Shown here in pieces: positions 1 through 13,861 of a stretch of DNA of 64,000 nt. This DNA comes from Viscum album (Eukaryota; Streptophyta; Magnoliopsida; Santalales; Viscaceae): contig OY728119.1 in assembly GCA_963277665.1 (NCBI GenBank), positions 315,042,206 through 315,106,205 on the forward strand, given 5' to 3'. A model generated the notes under the pieces. It was not told the DNA's origin and searched no databases. It saw only the letters and a program-made list of their open reading frames with translations. A program made the position numbers and the translations under genes. The first letter of the stretch is position 1. The number at the start of each line of letters is the position of its first letter.

Positions 1-797
1 CTTACTTTTATTTTACTAATAATATAGTTTCACCATAAAATCAGCTATGTGTTGGGCATATTTCCATGAACAACTCTATCGTGAAGAAATACCATGAGTT
101 CAGTAGTCTCAAGAAGGATAGTTTTGTTAAACTCAATTGTGTTTTCCAGGAAACATTTCATGAAATTTTATATTTTCATAGAACTATCAAAGGTTACATT
201 ATAAAGAATAAAATATATTCTCAGTGTATTAAACAAAGAAATTATTATATCAAAGTTGTGAAAATCCCTTCAGGGTTATGTGAATCCACTAAGATACAAC
301 ACACTCAATTACGTGAATACAGAGAATGTGAAACATACACTAATATGAAAGATAACATTAAATCCAATTATATAGTGTATCGTTATTCATGGTTGAATTA
401 TGTGAATGCATAAACATTGAGATTATATATTTCATGAACATCTTGTTTTCATGTATTCAATTATGAAATATGTAGATGATAAAACATATTGAACACTGAT
501 ATTAATATTTTACTTGAACAAGGAATATTTTGTACAAAATTGAAACCACTAAAAAATTAAATAATTTAATTTTTAGGTGAAATCAATAACCTAAAAAATT
601 AATTCAATATATAATATTATTTTTCAATGATAATAACCTAAAGTATATTACTATATGAATTATTTATTTCTAATTAATCACTTTGATATTTGTGAAGTAG
701 ATAAATTCTAATCGATTAGATCATAAATTTAAACTTGATCAAATTTATTCGAGTCTTGAGAACAAGACCTTTATTACATTTTTATCACTTCAGAAGG
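1..797. other. Left flank, AT-rich, unassigned
   Basis: No recognisable gene or transposon domain was found here. A 115-codon open frame at 66-413 (+) has no motif I recognise, low-complexity AT-driven composition and no splice or UTR context, so I do not call it a gene. A near-palindrome centred on TAGGCCTA lies at about 795-812, straddling the left end of element 1. The stretch may be older, unrecognisable repeat sequence. Confidence 0.5.
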
Positions 798-3700
798 TGT
801 AGGCCTACATCTATTATCTCTTGCCTCAAATTTTAATATTATATTGTACCAGGTATGTTCCAGGAAAATAGTGTCGTGTTCACACTCTTACCTATTCTTT
901 TCTAGATAACAAATTGAAAAGTGTGTGTGATAGAGGTGATAAATACCATACACCAAGGACACAATCATCCTCTTTAGAGGTGAACATCATTAACCAATAA
1001 TAGTTAGCATTGATCTTTATTATTTTTTTACATTATTTTTAACCACTATAAAATAATACTACAGAATCATTCACAAAATATGTGATATATGCATCATACG
1101 AAAAAAATTATAAAGTTACAAAAATCCATCCCACATTGATTCACCCCCACCTCTATGTGTGGTCATCCCAAGTGATCTTAACACTCATCTTATTTATCCT
1201 CTAAAAAATATCAGGTTATATTATATCATGTAATCACATAAATATATAAATCCTATAAATTGATAATCTAAAATCCTAGTAATGGGAGGAACAATACAAA
1301 AGGAGTAATATAAATGAATCAATTATACATGGGTGAGAATAATCATCATTATATAATAAATATGGGATCATATTCATAAGTATGATAGAATCATTTGGAA
1401 AAAGAGTGGAATGTATAATATGAAGAACAAGAAAACATCAAATAAATGGTTCAAATAGAATTCAAATTTTTGAACAAATCATGCATTATTTTCACATATA
1501 TGAGTGTAACTTATAACATAATTATTTTGAAGAAGTATAACATCATGTTCAAACATAATTCACATAATCGCATGAGGTATATCACATTATCTAATGAATT
1601 GGAGGGATATATAATTTTGGACCCACCCATCACATCGAAAATTGATCATAATAATTTATGAAACAAGAAAATATAACATATAACAATTGATTTTATGAGA
1701 TAATACACTGGAAAGAACTAGGTTTCATAAAGGTTTCATAAAGAATACTTTCACGGAAAACCATTGGGGCTTCCAAATGAATGGGGGGAAGCATATTTTA
1801 TTATAAAAACATTATTATTAAGTAGATATGAAATATGTATATCCCCAAAAATAAAAATGAAATAATTGTGAAGGAAAATTTTAAGGATTATAAGAGAAAA
1901 TCCATAATAAAAATAACATTAAAGGGGAGATAACCCAAAAAATGAGTTGTGGTTCCTATTCGTGTTACCTTGAAACCCGATTTATTTCCTCAAAATTATG
2001 CACTATATAGAATGAATTTAGGTTTATTAAAAATTGAAACCATAGGTAAGTTATGTAAATTTTTTCACTATTGATCATTTATTACTATTGTATTTTATTC
2101 CTTATTTCCCTATTTTAAATGTGAAACATTTTTATATCATATTAACCAAAAAAATATATTCCTTCTAACTTTGATTTTAAAATATTACATTAGTGGTATA
2201 TATAAATTAATAAAATAACACTATAATCTTAGAATTAAATATATTTAAACATTTATATATTAATAAATAATTTATTACAATCATACATAATGGTTGTGAT
2301 AAGTAGAGAGTTGGGAACATCCTGGAAGGCGCTTAACTAACCGTTGAAGAGATATTATCAAAAGTGGGGGTATAATTTATATAATTTATGTTTATTTCAT
2401 AAATGAAATTTTCATTAAGATATTAGAATTATAAATATCAGGTAACATTATATTTATTTATTTTATTATTTTTAAGGTGGATAATGAATTTTAAAATAAA
2501 AATGAAATTAAAAATACGAAAGGATATTAGAAGATTCCTAAAGTTATTCTTTTGTATTAACATAAACATATTGAACCCATCGTATATTATTACTCTAAAA
2601 ATTAATTAAGGATTATAATATGATTAATATATGATATTTGGTAAGTGATTTGGCTTTGGTATGTTTATGTTAATTGGTTTTCTAAGGGGTTGGAGATGGA
2701 GTATTTATACTCGGGGATATGGGTGTTTCGTGGATAAAATATTGAATAAAATATTATTTATATTGTAAACCTTGTAATATTTAATTTTTCTTAATTTTGA
2801 ATTATATTTTATTAATAATTTATTTTTAGGACTTTAAACCCCTTCATAAATTAAATTTTTTATTTTATTAAAAATTAATGTGAAAAAATAAATAAAAAAA
2901 TTAGAATAATATATTAGAATTCTAACTTTTGAAAATACATTCAAGGTTTGGAAATTCAATTTCTGGAATAATGTGACTTATTAATCATTTTGTTTGTATA
3001 TCATAAATTTCTTGAATTTGTTAGATCATTATTACATATTTAATGAGGCAATTTAAATAGATCTATTATGTAGATATTATAATTTTATTTTCAAATAAAA
3101 TTGAAGTATTTGAGAAAATTCCCAAAAAAATGTCCTTTGAAAATTTGGAAATGCTTATTCAAAAAATGACATTAATTTGTTAAAAATAAAATTTTAACAT
3201 AATTAGTTTTAATTATTAACATAAAAATTATGATTTTTATGAAATACATTAAAATACTGTTAATTAAATATGTTCTTGTGGTTTCACAAAGTTTTTAATA
3301 TAGATTTTTTATTTTATAATATTAAATTATTTATATTTTCTTAAATTAATCATAATAAATATCATTTATATTACATTTTACATTTTTGAGGTCAAATTAT
3401 TATTCCAATACTTATTTTATTACTCCTAGTGGTAAGATTATTATTCCTAATAGTCATGTTACTATTCCAATTGTCACAATACTGTTACAACAGTCATATT
3501 ACCTCCTATAAATACATATACATCCATTGATTCATCATTCAAGTTAATCACTACCAAGGTTGTATATTATTTTTTCCTAAAATTTTGATTGTTTTAATAA
3601 TGTCCAGTTTTTTTACAGTGATATTCACAAGTGCTGTGATTCTAGGAGAACAACGTGATGCATATTTTTTCCATTCTAGTTCTTTTATTTTTTTATTCTA

Positions 3701-3868
3701 TTGTACCACTTTACTAGTTTAAATTTTCAAATATATATTTATTTTTAAAAATGAAATGCTTCAAATTAATAAATTATTATGTGTTTCCTATGTTTAGACA
3801 ATATTATATAACAAAAATTATTTATTCAGGAGAAAACATGAATATATATAAAAGCTTGAGATGCAAAA
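798..3868 (-). repeat. Element 1, 3' LTR
   Basis: This is the left direct repeat, the 3' LTR of a minus-strand element. Blocks that align with 8598-11706 include the AATGGGAG block at about 1275 (9065), AACTAACCGTTGA at about 2335 (10220), the Y-TAY-CTCC-AAATAC block near 3500 (11350) and the GAGATGC end near 3860 (11697). Differences are frequent across the whole length, so insertion was old. Confidence 0.78.
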
Positions 3869-3880
3869 TTATTCCACCCA
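3869..3880 (-). other. Element 1 polypurine tract
   Basis: On the minus strand this reads TGGGTGGAATAA, directly before the LTR start. A short purine-rich run at this point is where plus-strand DNA synthesis is primed in LTR retrotransposons. The position is set by where the two LTR copies stop aligning. Confidence 0.5.
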
Positions 3881-3949
3881 TGAGAAATTTAATCCCTAAA
3901 ATTTAAACCTGTATCCTTGAATGATAATATATGAGGGTAACTTTGTTTC

Positions 3950-5420
3950 CTTTCCAGCACATGCACCAATGTTTATTCTTATTACTTGTGATTTCTCTAA
4001 AGTAATTTAACGAGGTGTGTTCTATTATTATATAGAACTTTGTATGTTTAGTCCAAGATCTTCACCAGTTGATCCTCATAGGAAACATCATTTTCCAATT
4101 GTATAACCATTGGATTTAGTGAAATTGGGGAATACGTATTACATTCCTTAAAATAGACACATTGAACACATCTAGAACTTGAGCCATGTTTAGTGGTTGT
4201 TTTAATCGATAGACCACAACTCCTATGTAATAAAGGATCTCAAAGCATAAAATGTACCTATGGATAATATTTCCTTTATTTAAAAACCACATTAATATAT
4301 TACATTGTGATATAATAATGAAATCAGTATCTCCAACTTTAAACTCTGAGTCCCTTCATTGATTTACAGTATAGGTATTTTGTTTAATATAAGAATCATT
4401 AATGTGTTGATCAATGGCTTGAACAGTTTATTTAATCTCTTTCAAAGGATCAGGTATGAGTATATTTTTTCACCAAATTTTTGCCAACATATAAGAGTTT
4501 TCTACAACTTCTCTTATAGAGTTTCATATGGGGTCATTTGAAAACGTGAGTGAAAGATATTGTTATATGAGAACTCAATTATAGATACTGATCCAATACT
4601 CCATTATATTCCATTTATCAATATCTAGACATGTCCATGAGTTTGTGAATAGTCCATTTATATTGGCCATCGGTTTGGGGGGTGATAGTTCGTAATGAAG
4701 TTTAACTCATTATTTTGATCATGTAGGAGGGTTCTCCAAAATTTAGAGTTAAGCATTGGAACATGATCAAAGATGATCAAAAGTGGTTATCCGTATATCT
4801 TCATCACTTCCTTTATGTATATCAGGTCAAATTGGTCATTAGATAAATATTCTAGAATAGTGATGTACTAGAAAGTATTAGTGAGTCAATCCACCACAAC
4901 CTATATCATATTACTTACTTTGGATGTCTTTGTGAGCCATGTGAAAAATTACATGGTGTGGTTCTCCCATTTAAATGTGGGTATGGGAAATTTTTTCATC
5001 ATCCCCTTTGACTTATTTTCTTTTTCTTTAGCATAATAACATACCATGTTATATGAGGAGTACTCCACAATCACCTTCTCCATGTTGTCCCACCTGAAGT
5101 TCTCTGCAAGATTATGATATATCTTGGTTCTTCTAGGATTGATTGAGAAGGATACGATATATACATTATAAAATAACTATTTCATTATCTCATGTGATAA
5201 AGGGACACATATTAAAGTTTCAATGAAAATTAATCAATATTTATTGATGTGGAATTCTTTAATCTTCCATTCCTTTATACATGAACCTTTTTTTAAAGAT
5301 CCAAATCACTATTTTATGACAGTTTCTTATTTTCTTTGAAATATTTTTTGGAAACCTTTTGGAATGTAATAATTTATTCCATAAAATTATCATCTTTGGA
5401 TCCATAATTTTTATAGCTAT
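3950..5420 (-). pseudogene. Element 1 integrase, degenerate
   Basis: Minus-strand translation gives the zinc-finger region relic TKIYHNLAENFRWDNM at about 5075-5135 (family pattern TKMYHDL...FWW). The core follows as WENHTM-stop-FFTWLTK at about 4931-4972 (family WE.ITMDFV.GLPR), so the first catalytic Asp codon is now TAA at 4949-4951. The HPQTDGQ motif is split by a one-base insertion at 4667-4693. The domain order and motifs are those of a chromovirus-type integrase. The C-terminal part, left of 4660, is too decayed to assign residue by residue. Confidence 0.8.
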
Positions 5421-5439
5421 AAATATTGCTTCTTTTTAA

Positions 5440-5800
5440 ATACACATCATATATAGTCTAGTACGTTATTTTCTAATAGGATCATCAGCTACTGTAATTG
5501 ACTTTTCATGATGGTACTGAATAGAGTAATCATAGTGATTGATGAACTCTAACCATATTCATTGATTCATATTGAGATCTTTCTATGTGAATATATAATT
5601 TATAATATTTTTATCTGTATATCTATAACACTTCTCAACATATAGGTACTATTTCAGAATATTTAATGAAAATATAACATCTTCTAATCCCAGTTCATGA
5701 GTTGGGTGGTTATTTTAATGGAAATTAATCTATCCTGAGACATAGGATATCAATTTATCATTATACATATGTACAAAATCCATTAATTCCATTAAGACAT
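5440..5800 (-). pseudogene. Element 1 RNase H, degenerate
   Basis: At 5530-5600 the minus strand encodes a decayed form of the Ty3/gypsy segment that ends in RQRRW.EF, with the family pattern Y.FTQK.LNMRQRRW. This segment closes the RNase H domain and precedes integrase. It lies between RT (right) and integrase (left), as expected. Stops and lost residues make it inactive. Confidence 0.72.
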
Positions 5801-5899
5801 CACAATATATCACAAACCCTTCTCCACCTGAGGTTAGTATGTGTAAAGGAACAACAATTAGCCCTTTCTTGAGATCTTTAAATATGTCCTCACATTATC

Positions 5900-6620
5900 C
5901 CATCTAGAAATACTTTAACCATTTTTTATTAACATTGTATGTGGTCTATAAAATAAGAAGAAATTTATCATAAAATATTTTCAGTACTCATTTAATCCAA
6001 GAAAACTATATATTTATATGACACTTGAAGGCATGGTTCATTCCTCAATTGAATTTTTCTTTGAGGGGTCCCTTGAAATTCCATCACTAGTGATCATTTT
6101 CCCCAATAATTAAAATTGTTGCATCCATAAGGCACATTTTATAAACATAGAGTACTTCATCACAATTCTCAATCCCCCAAGAATAATACTCAAAATCCCT
6201 TTTATGTTCTAACTGACACATAGAGTAAATGATAGTTTATTCAAAAATGACTACAATAAGTTTTTGAAGATATTATCTGAATACCCCATTAATCATGATA
6301 ATGAATATTGAAGTGGAATCAGTATGTCTAAATGGAGTCAATATCAAGTCATACTGTACGTATCACATATAGAATGTTTCATTATAAATATCTTTATTAT
6401 TCATATTTAGCTGATGATATCAAGAATGAAGATCCTCCTTTCTGAAGAACTGAGCTCATTATAATTGATTAACCAAGTCATCAATACTTAAAAGAAGATA
6501 ATTTTAATTTTTTTGTTCTTTTGATGCACTTTGTAATAAATTCATAGCTACATAGTTCCTTTTTTTTTCTTGATAAGTGGAGTCAATTCCCTATAAGATG
6601 AATCATTAGGGAATTTAAGC
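5900..6620 (-). pseudogene. Element 1 reverse transcriptase, degenerate
   Basis: Read on the minus strand, the block around 6420-6480 matches the segment encoding the Ty3 RT fingers and palm (FDQL.GA..FSKIDLRSGYHQ). The block around 6310-6340 matches the MPFGLTNAP segment, and 6100-6170 the segment after the active site. The FIDDIL.YS active site falls at about 6226-6252, where both Asp codons are lost and a stop is present. Similarity is spread over several hundred bases in the right order, so the assignment is firmer than any single motif. Confidence 0.75.
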
Positions 6621-7030
6621 TGTATTTCAAAAATCTCATGTAGCTTCTTTTTGTACTACTCTATTTCTATTTAGGAAATCATATAATATCATTTGAAGAT
6701 AAAAGTATCTCCAGTTATATGTTCATTTGAAAACTCTACCTCATGATTTGGGGGATATTCAGAGAACTCATCATGAAATAAATCTATATATTCACTGAAA
6801 ATAGAAATTTCACCATTTTTTATTCTTTACTTCAACTCAACCATTTATGAAATATATTATTCTTTATTGTGTATTATAACCGTCACCATTGTGTGATTTT
6901 CTATTGTAAATTTTTTATCTTTGTTTAACTTTTATTGGGGAATATTTAAATATTGTAGTTGTAATGAAAAGACCATTATTTATATTAATGGATATCTCTT
7001 CTTCAAAGTATCAAGGATGTGATTCCACAT

Positions 7031-7085
7031 TTCTAGAAAAATTGCAGGATATAATCGAATTTTTAGAACAAAAATCAAATAATTA
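7031..7085 (-). pseudogene. Element 1 aspartic protease core, degenerate
   Basis: The minus strand reads LFDFCSKNSIISCNFSRNVE, which corresponds to the Ty3/gypsy protease pattern LFDSGATHSFIS.NFA. The Asp codon is retained at 7074-7076, but the Ser-Gly that follow have become Phe-Cys. It sits between the gag zinc knuckle (right) and RT (left), as expected for this family. Confidence 0.7.
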
Positions 7086-7351
7086 TTTCCCACTAATAAC
7101 TCAACAAGATGTGTACTTTGTAGAAATTTACTTTTATGTTTCACCATATAAATTGTTATTTTTTAAGGTTTATAAAATTTCCAATGCTTTGGTCATGGTT
7201 GATGTTGATTTTACTCAAGGACCCATTGTTTAGTAGACTTGATTGCATAGTTATCTTACTCCTTACTGTTGAATCATTGTGCCATGGGTGTTTCATTGGG
7301 ATGTTCCTTTATTTCCTTCATCATGTTGGTTAGCTAATTTATTTCTCTTAA

Positions 7352-7393
7352 ACATTCATGATCTTGGTTATCATATCTTCTACACTTAAAACA
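7352..7393 (-). pseudogene. Element 1 gag zinc knuckle, degenerate
   Basis: The minus strand reads CFKCRRYDNQDHEC, preceded by a Lys-rich stretch. This is the CX2CX4HX4C nucleic-acid-binding knuckle of nucleocapsid. All three Cys remain, but the Gly-His pair is now Asp-Asn. It marks the C-terminal end of gag. Confidence 0.82.
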
Positions 7394-8583
7394 TTTACTT
7401 TTCCCTTTAAGTAAATTTTCAAGATAAATCTATACCCATCCTTAACATGTGGGTGGTTATATCTTTTTTTATCCTTTTCGATTCATTTTTTTATCTTCAC
7501 ACTCCATTTATCATTTTGTATCACCATGTCCATGGGACCATTATTCAAACATCATATCTACTTTGAAAGAACATAAAGCTACCTCTTAATACCTACAAAA
7601 TTATTTGATAGATAGGTCATTTTATTTATTTGGTTTTAATCTAGTAATGAATATATATATATATATGTTAAAATCAATATAGATAAAAAACCTTAGGAAT
7701 ATCATTCAAGCCTTATCAAACATTCCTGGTAATACATGATAGATTCAATACCATTTTTCATAAGATATAGAATTCTATAACAATATTTTTCTAGGGAGTT
7801 CAAGGAAGATACATATTAAGTAGTATCTTCTTAATGTCTTCCCACTATATTTATTTCATTTCAATGTTCATATTTATATTCTTTATCAACACCCAATATT
7901 GATTAGCATCTCTATCTGAATGATCAATGGAAAGATTAAACTTATCCATATAAGAACATTGAAACACAAAAAATAATGATTTCATTAAGTTAACCCATTA
8001 TTCCATGAAAATTATGATTTCAATATTATCTAAATGATCATGGTTGTTATTGCATAAAGGGTTCAATAGCTAGTTTCTCTTTATTTAGAAAAGGCATATG
8101 TTACAGGTGGTTTATTTATTTTGTATAGTCTAATATATATATATAGATATATATATAAAATTACCACCATGAGGTTGGGAACTCCACCACCCAATGCGTT
8201 GGGAATTTTTTTCATAAAATCGTTCCATTATCCCTTATATGGGTTATTGGTTTGGATTCTCCTGGTTCCCACCATATTCTTAATTAGAAAACGTTTCAAT
8301 GAAATATCAGTTAATAAAGAAGGAATAAATTATTATTTTTTTATGTGAAAATAATTTATAACGTCAAATATTATGGGATATATATGCTTAAAATATTCTT
8401 CTTCTCAAATAATTCATCTATGATGATGTACTTTATTCTTTTGTAACATTAAAATAAATGACTGATTTAGTTTAATATCCTTTATAATGGTTTTTTTAGT
8501 TTTTGAGTAATCAAATTATATCCCTCCGGTGTGTCAAACTAGGTTTTCAGGAAATAATATTCTCCATGTACTATGTACAAGTT
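7394..8583 (-). pseudogene. Element 1 gag region, mostly unrecognisable
   Basis: This lies between the zinc knuckle and the primer binding site, so it should hold the 5' leader and capsid part of gag. No capsid motif can be read with confidence. An AT microsatellite lies at 7650-7666 and another TA-rich run at about 8130-8157. Confidence 0.45.
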
Positions 8584-8595
8584 GATTTAATACCT
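8584..8595 (-). other. Element 1 primer binding site (initiator Met tRNA type)
   Basis: The minus strand reads AGGTATTAAATC, against TGGTATCAGAGC expected for a primer site complementary to the initiator Met tRNA 3' end (8 of 12 positions). It stands two bases from the TG that begins the right-hand LTR repeat, which is the correct spacing and orientation. Confidence 0.55.
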
Positions 8596-8597
8596 AG

Positions 8598-11500
8598 TGA
8601 TCCCTTTTAGGTTTATTACCCCTTGGTCCATATAAGATAGATCCATATTTACTTATAATATCAAGGCATGGATTTCATCTCCTATAAAAAAAATTCCCAT
8701 ATTATTTACTAAAACATCAAAATATTACTTATATATAGCATTAACCTTAGGGTTTTAACTAATATTTTCTATTCCTAATTCCAAAATTAAGGAAACTATG
8801 ATATTATAGAGACTATATCGACAAAAAAAATTTATACAAATCTATTATATCATTTTTGAGATAAATAACATAACTGTAAAATAGTACATGATAAAAAAGG
8901 ATTATTATCTTTCAAAAATTATGTTTGTGCATCCCTTGTACATACTAAAACATATACATTGTTTAAATTCGTATTATGCACCCTACTAAAATATCTCTTT
9001 TTATACATAGTATAATTTATCTCCTGATAATATTCATTAATGAATGGGGTGAGTTAAAATCCTATTAATGGGAGTAATAACATAGAAGGAATAAGAGACA
9101 TTAATCAACAATGCAAGTGTGATAATAATCATCCTAATTATATCATATTCCTGGTATAATCATCATTATCATGGGGTAATCTTTTAAAAATAAATTGAAT
9201 ATGGAATATGAATAGAAATAAAACATAATAACATGGTTTTCAAATACCACACATAGTTCTGAACAATGGTAGCATCATGTTCATGCATAAAATATGTTCA
9301 TGAGTAATAATATAATAATTTTTTAAAAATATTGCATCATTTTGATGAATAATAAATATTATATCAAGATATATTTCACAATACCAATTTATTTTTAGGT
9401 CTACATAATTATTGGCCCACCCATTATATTATAAAATGCTCATAATTATACAAGACACTTGGATAGAGAACATATGATAATCATTTCCATGAGATGAACC
9501 CATGGAAAGGAATGAGTTTCATAAAGGTTTAGTTAATTATAAATTCATTAATAACATTTAGGTTTTAAAAATTAATTAATTGATTCACTTTTTATCTTTA
9601 AAAAATCATTTTTCAAATGTGGAGAAGAAAAACTAATGAAGGGTCAAATTGATGTTTTTTAAAAAAAAGTAATTTTTAAAAATATTTGAAATTGTATTAG
9701 AAAAAATTTTAGTTTGGTAGAAACAATATATCCCCAAAAAAATTAAAGTGAAATAATAGTGAAATTAATGTTTTATGTAAAATAAGGATACATTCAAAAA
9801 AAATATAACATGAAAGAGGTGGTAACCGAAAAAATACTTGGGTTCAAGATTCCCCTTACCTTAAATTGCAATTTATCTCATTACCTATCCACAAAATTTA
9901 TAATGAACATAGATTTATTAAAAAATTGATCATGAAATTATTTATGTTCATTTTTTCCATTATTGATAAAGTATAATAATTTTATTTTATTCATTATTTC
10001 CATTTGTTAAAGGTGAAATGCTTTGATATCATATTTTTCAAAAAATTATCTTACTTTTTTCGATTTAATGATCTTTCTTATTGATACTTATACATTATTA
10101 AATTAAACCCAAAATATTATAAATATAGTATATATACAATTTTATATTATAAATAATTAATCATAATCATTTTTAAGGGGTTTGTTAAGTATTTTAGTTA
10201 ATCATCCTCAGGGGCTTCTAACTAACCGTTGACGGGCCATTTCTAAAAGAGGATGTGCAAAATATATAATATATGTTTAAATTATAATAATATTTTCTAC
10301 TAGTGAATATAAATATCAAGATCGTGTTAACATACTATTATATTCTGTAATAATATTTTATTAGAAGGATTGGTAGTTAAAAAATGAGAAGAAAATAAAA
10401 ATAATGAAAGGACATTCCATCTTTCTTGAAGTTATTTAAAATTTACAACTCTTAACTTCTTAAAATAATGTATTTTGATTAATAAAATACATAATCATGA
10501 TTCCAAAATTGTTAATATTTTTCTTTCATAGATATAAGGTTTTGTGAACTATATATGAAGTTGATTTCCATGGGGAGGAACAAGGTGGATTTATACTTGA
10601 GGAGGTGATGTTAAAATGATAAAATATTTAATAAAATATAATTTACTTGGTAAACCCTATAATAGTGAAATTTTTAATATTATGAATAACAAGTTTTTTA
10701 GAATAATTTTTGTAATACATTCAAATCCTTTATAAATTATATTTATTTTTTTATTACAAATTAAAGAGGAAATAAATTAATGGAAAAATTTAGATTTTAG
10801 CCATTGGAAAACACTTTTTTAGTTTGGAAATTTAATTTTATGAATATTTAACTTATTAAACTTTTTTCTTCTTGACCCTAAATTATTAAAATTTATTCTG
10901 TTATTAGTAAATACTAAATGATGAAATTTAATCAAACTGGTTATGTAAAAACATTATTTTCACTATTCAATTAATATTTAGTAATTTTTAAAAGAACTAA
11001 AAAAATCATCCTTAGAAAAAAAATCATGATGACTATAAAAATGAAATTAATTTTACAAAAATAATTTTATAACATAGGTAATTTTAATTATTAACATAAA
11101 AATTAATATTTTTATAATATACATTAAACAAGTTTATGAAAAATGTTCTTATTGTCTATTTATATTTTCAATATAAATATTTATTTTATATTATTAAAAT
11201 ATTAATATTTTCTTAGAATATTCATGAAAAATAAAATTTATATTGAGTTTTACTATTATTAGGTCAAATTACAATTCCAATGGTCGGGTTACTATTTCCA
11301 ACATTCCGGTTACTATTGTAATGGTCAAATTACTATTCAAACATTCATATTAGCTCCAGCAAATACCAATTCATCTCTTAATTTATTATTCACTTCAATT
11401 ACATCAAATGTTTTATATTTTCCTCTCTTAAAATCTCGAATGATTTATGAATATTTTATATTTATTTACAGTGTTATTCCTGAGTGTGATAATTCTAGAA

Positions 11501-11706
11501 TATCAACATGATTCTATTTTCCAATTTAAACTACTTTTTTATTGTCCAATTTTACTAGTTTCCATTTTCGTTGATAAATTTATTTTATAAATGTTATTCT
11601 TTCAATTAATAATGTATTATTTTTCATATTTTGTATACTATATTATAAGGAAACATTATTTACTTATAAGTAAAAATCAACATATATAAAAATGTGAGAT
11701 GCTACA
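8598..11706 (-). repeat. Element 1, 5' LTR
   Basis: This is the right direct repeat, partner of 798-3868. The left boundary is set by the primer binding site and the TG, and the right boundary by the block GAGATGCTACA, which on the minus strand gives a TGTAGCATCTC start. Its length, 3109 bp against 3071 bp for the other copy, shows few large indels. Confidence 0.78.
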
Positions 11707-13861
11707 CACAACACTCTTCACACGCTCAAATGTTTGTAAGTATGAATATGAACTATATCTTGAATTTTAAATAGATTCATAACTATTTAAAATACCCTAC
11801 CATATTAACAACTATAGGGAAAACCTGAAATGGGTTTCTCAAACAGTTATTAGAAATCTCTTCACTTGTGCTCTCTTACATTGTAAAAATGAACTACAAG
11901 ATACATTTTACTGTATATGATGCATATCTAATTGGTTTTTTCATTTAATTTTAGTAATAATAACCAAGTCAATAATTTTATTGGTGGAATTATTGTTGTT
12001 TCATTATTTAATAACAAGGTAAAACATTATAATTATCATATAATAAACATAATTAAATAAAAAAACTAAATAAAACCATTAAATGTATATGAAGTAGAAT
12101 CTTAATCGAAATGATGAATCATTGGACAATAATGGATTTAATTGAATTTTCGAGCTTTGGTAAAGAGTAAATAAATCATTTAATGGTTTATTTAGAGATT
12201 ATAAATGATTAAATATTTGTATCTTTTTATTTTTTGGTGTAGCCTTACTTTAATAACTATAAAAGATTATAAAATACTCTCATTATCATAGAAAGTTATA
12301 GTACAATGGGCCCTTTTAGTAGATTCATTTTTCTATTAATAACGATCAACTACAAATAGTCATAATTATTTAATTTTTGAAAAAACAAAATACTAATGAT
12401 TAAAATATAAATTATAAAATTATAAATTATTTAAAAATTTGGGAGTTTTCTCTTAATAGTTTTTCTTATTTCAACTAGATTAGCCAACTCAAATAGTTGT
12501 TTTTTTGCATATACCTATTCATAAAACACAACATCAATACTATTTGTATAATTTATTTTCATTGATAACCCATCATTATGATTTATCATGTAAACATGAA
12601 ATTATTTCATCGGTTTTAACATCCTTATCTATGTTTCATTATAGTAGTTCATTATATCTTCAACAATGTCTGATTCAACTTCATGGTAATGTATTCTCAT
12701 AAACATTTTTCATGCTACATTGTAATCTATAATTTAATTTTCAAAAAAATCTTAGTATAATGGTAAAAAAAGGTAACCTAAAGATCATATACTTTACATG
12801 ATAATATGGGTAGCTTCTCAATTTAGTAATCTTCTATTGTTGCCTTTCCCATCAACTTTTTAACTTATTTATCGTAAAATAATTTTTCATGAACTTTTTT
12901 TGGTTTCACACACAATTACTTTCAAATTAATTCAGAAAAACATCAATAAATATATAAATAACCTATATATATATATAATTGTTCCAAAAAAATCATAAAA
13001 AACGTTAACCCATAAAAACTAAAAATAGATAATCATGTCATGGATATCATTGTTTCTTTGATGATGGTTTCTGAAATTATGTACCAGGTGGAATACCAAA
13101 GCTTCAGTAAAAATTTGTACCATCAAAAAAATTGATTCTTTGATAATCCTAGTTATAGAATATTTATATTATTATCTGATATTTGTAACCCATCAAATAA
13201 TAAACAAATATTATATTTTTATCTTAATATGCCATTAGAAAAGTTTATTAAATGTAATATATAGTATGAATAAATATATTATAAACATAAAATTACTTTA
13301 TAATTATTTTTAAATATTGAAATAATAAATTAATCTAAATTTATAGATTGTTATAATCTATTTCTTTTTCTTATCATTACAATACAATAATAATAACTCA
13401 ATTTGGGTGACTATATATTGAGATATCATAAAATCACAATATCTTTATTATAAAACAACTCATGACGTAATTTTTTGAAATAAAAAATATTTTCTCTTTT
13501 AAAACGAATATTTATTTAACAAAATATATTATTTAATATAAGAATGTGTCATTTGATATGGATTAGGATAAGGAATACCCTCCAATAAATAAAAATGTCA
13601 TTTAAAGGATCTAAATGACGGTTTTATCTATGAAAATCATTATATAACATGTATGGCATGAAATAAGAAATATCTAAATTTATTTTCAAGATAAAACATA
13701 ATAACATCTTAATATATGAATAATTTTGAGGAATATAAAATAATAATTGAATAGTAATTTATATAAATATGAATTCTTTAATTAATAAATAGTAAAATGA
13801 TTTTTAAAATTATTAAGACCATAAAACCAATGTCTAAAATAGATACTTGAAAATAAAACAA
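11707..13861. other. AT-rich spacer, unassigned
   Basis: About 2.1 kb between elements 1 and 2. I see no transposon domain, LTR ends, RNA gene or credible coding frame. It holds long A/T runs and short TA repeats (for example near 12965). It may be older, unrecognisable transposon sequence or ancestral intergenic DNA. Confidence 0.5.

Larger units (their letters stand above)
798..11706 (-). mobile_element. Element 1: degenerate Ty3/gypsy LTR retrotransposon
   Basis: Two direct repeats of about 3.1 kb flank a minus-strand gag-PR-RT-RNaseH-IN region in standard Ty3/gypsy order. Both repeats begin with TG at matching points (798 and 8598), with a constant offset of about 7.8 kb. A polypurine tract sits next to the left LTR and a primer binding site next to the right LTR, both reversed, which fixes the minus orientation. 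The integrase and RT relics resemble Tekay/Del-type chromoviruses. All domains carry stops or frameshifts, so the copy is dead. No convincing target-site duplication was found. Confidence 0.87.

Noticed and set aside
66..413. 115-codon open frame on the plus strand
   Set aside because: It is the longest frame in the left flank, but has no recognisable motif, AT-driven composition and no flanking exon signals. It is plausible by chance in such sequence.
3505..3513. TATAAATA-like box on the plus strand of the element 1 LTR
   Set aside because: Element 1 is on the minus strand by its coding relics, polypurine tract and primer site, so a plus-strand TATA box is probably chance in AT-rich DNA.
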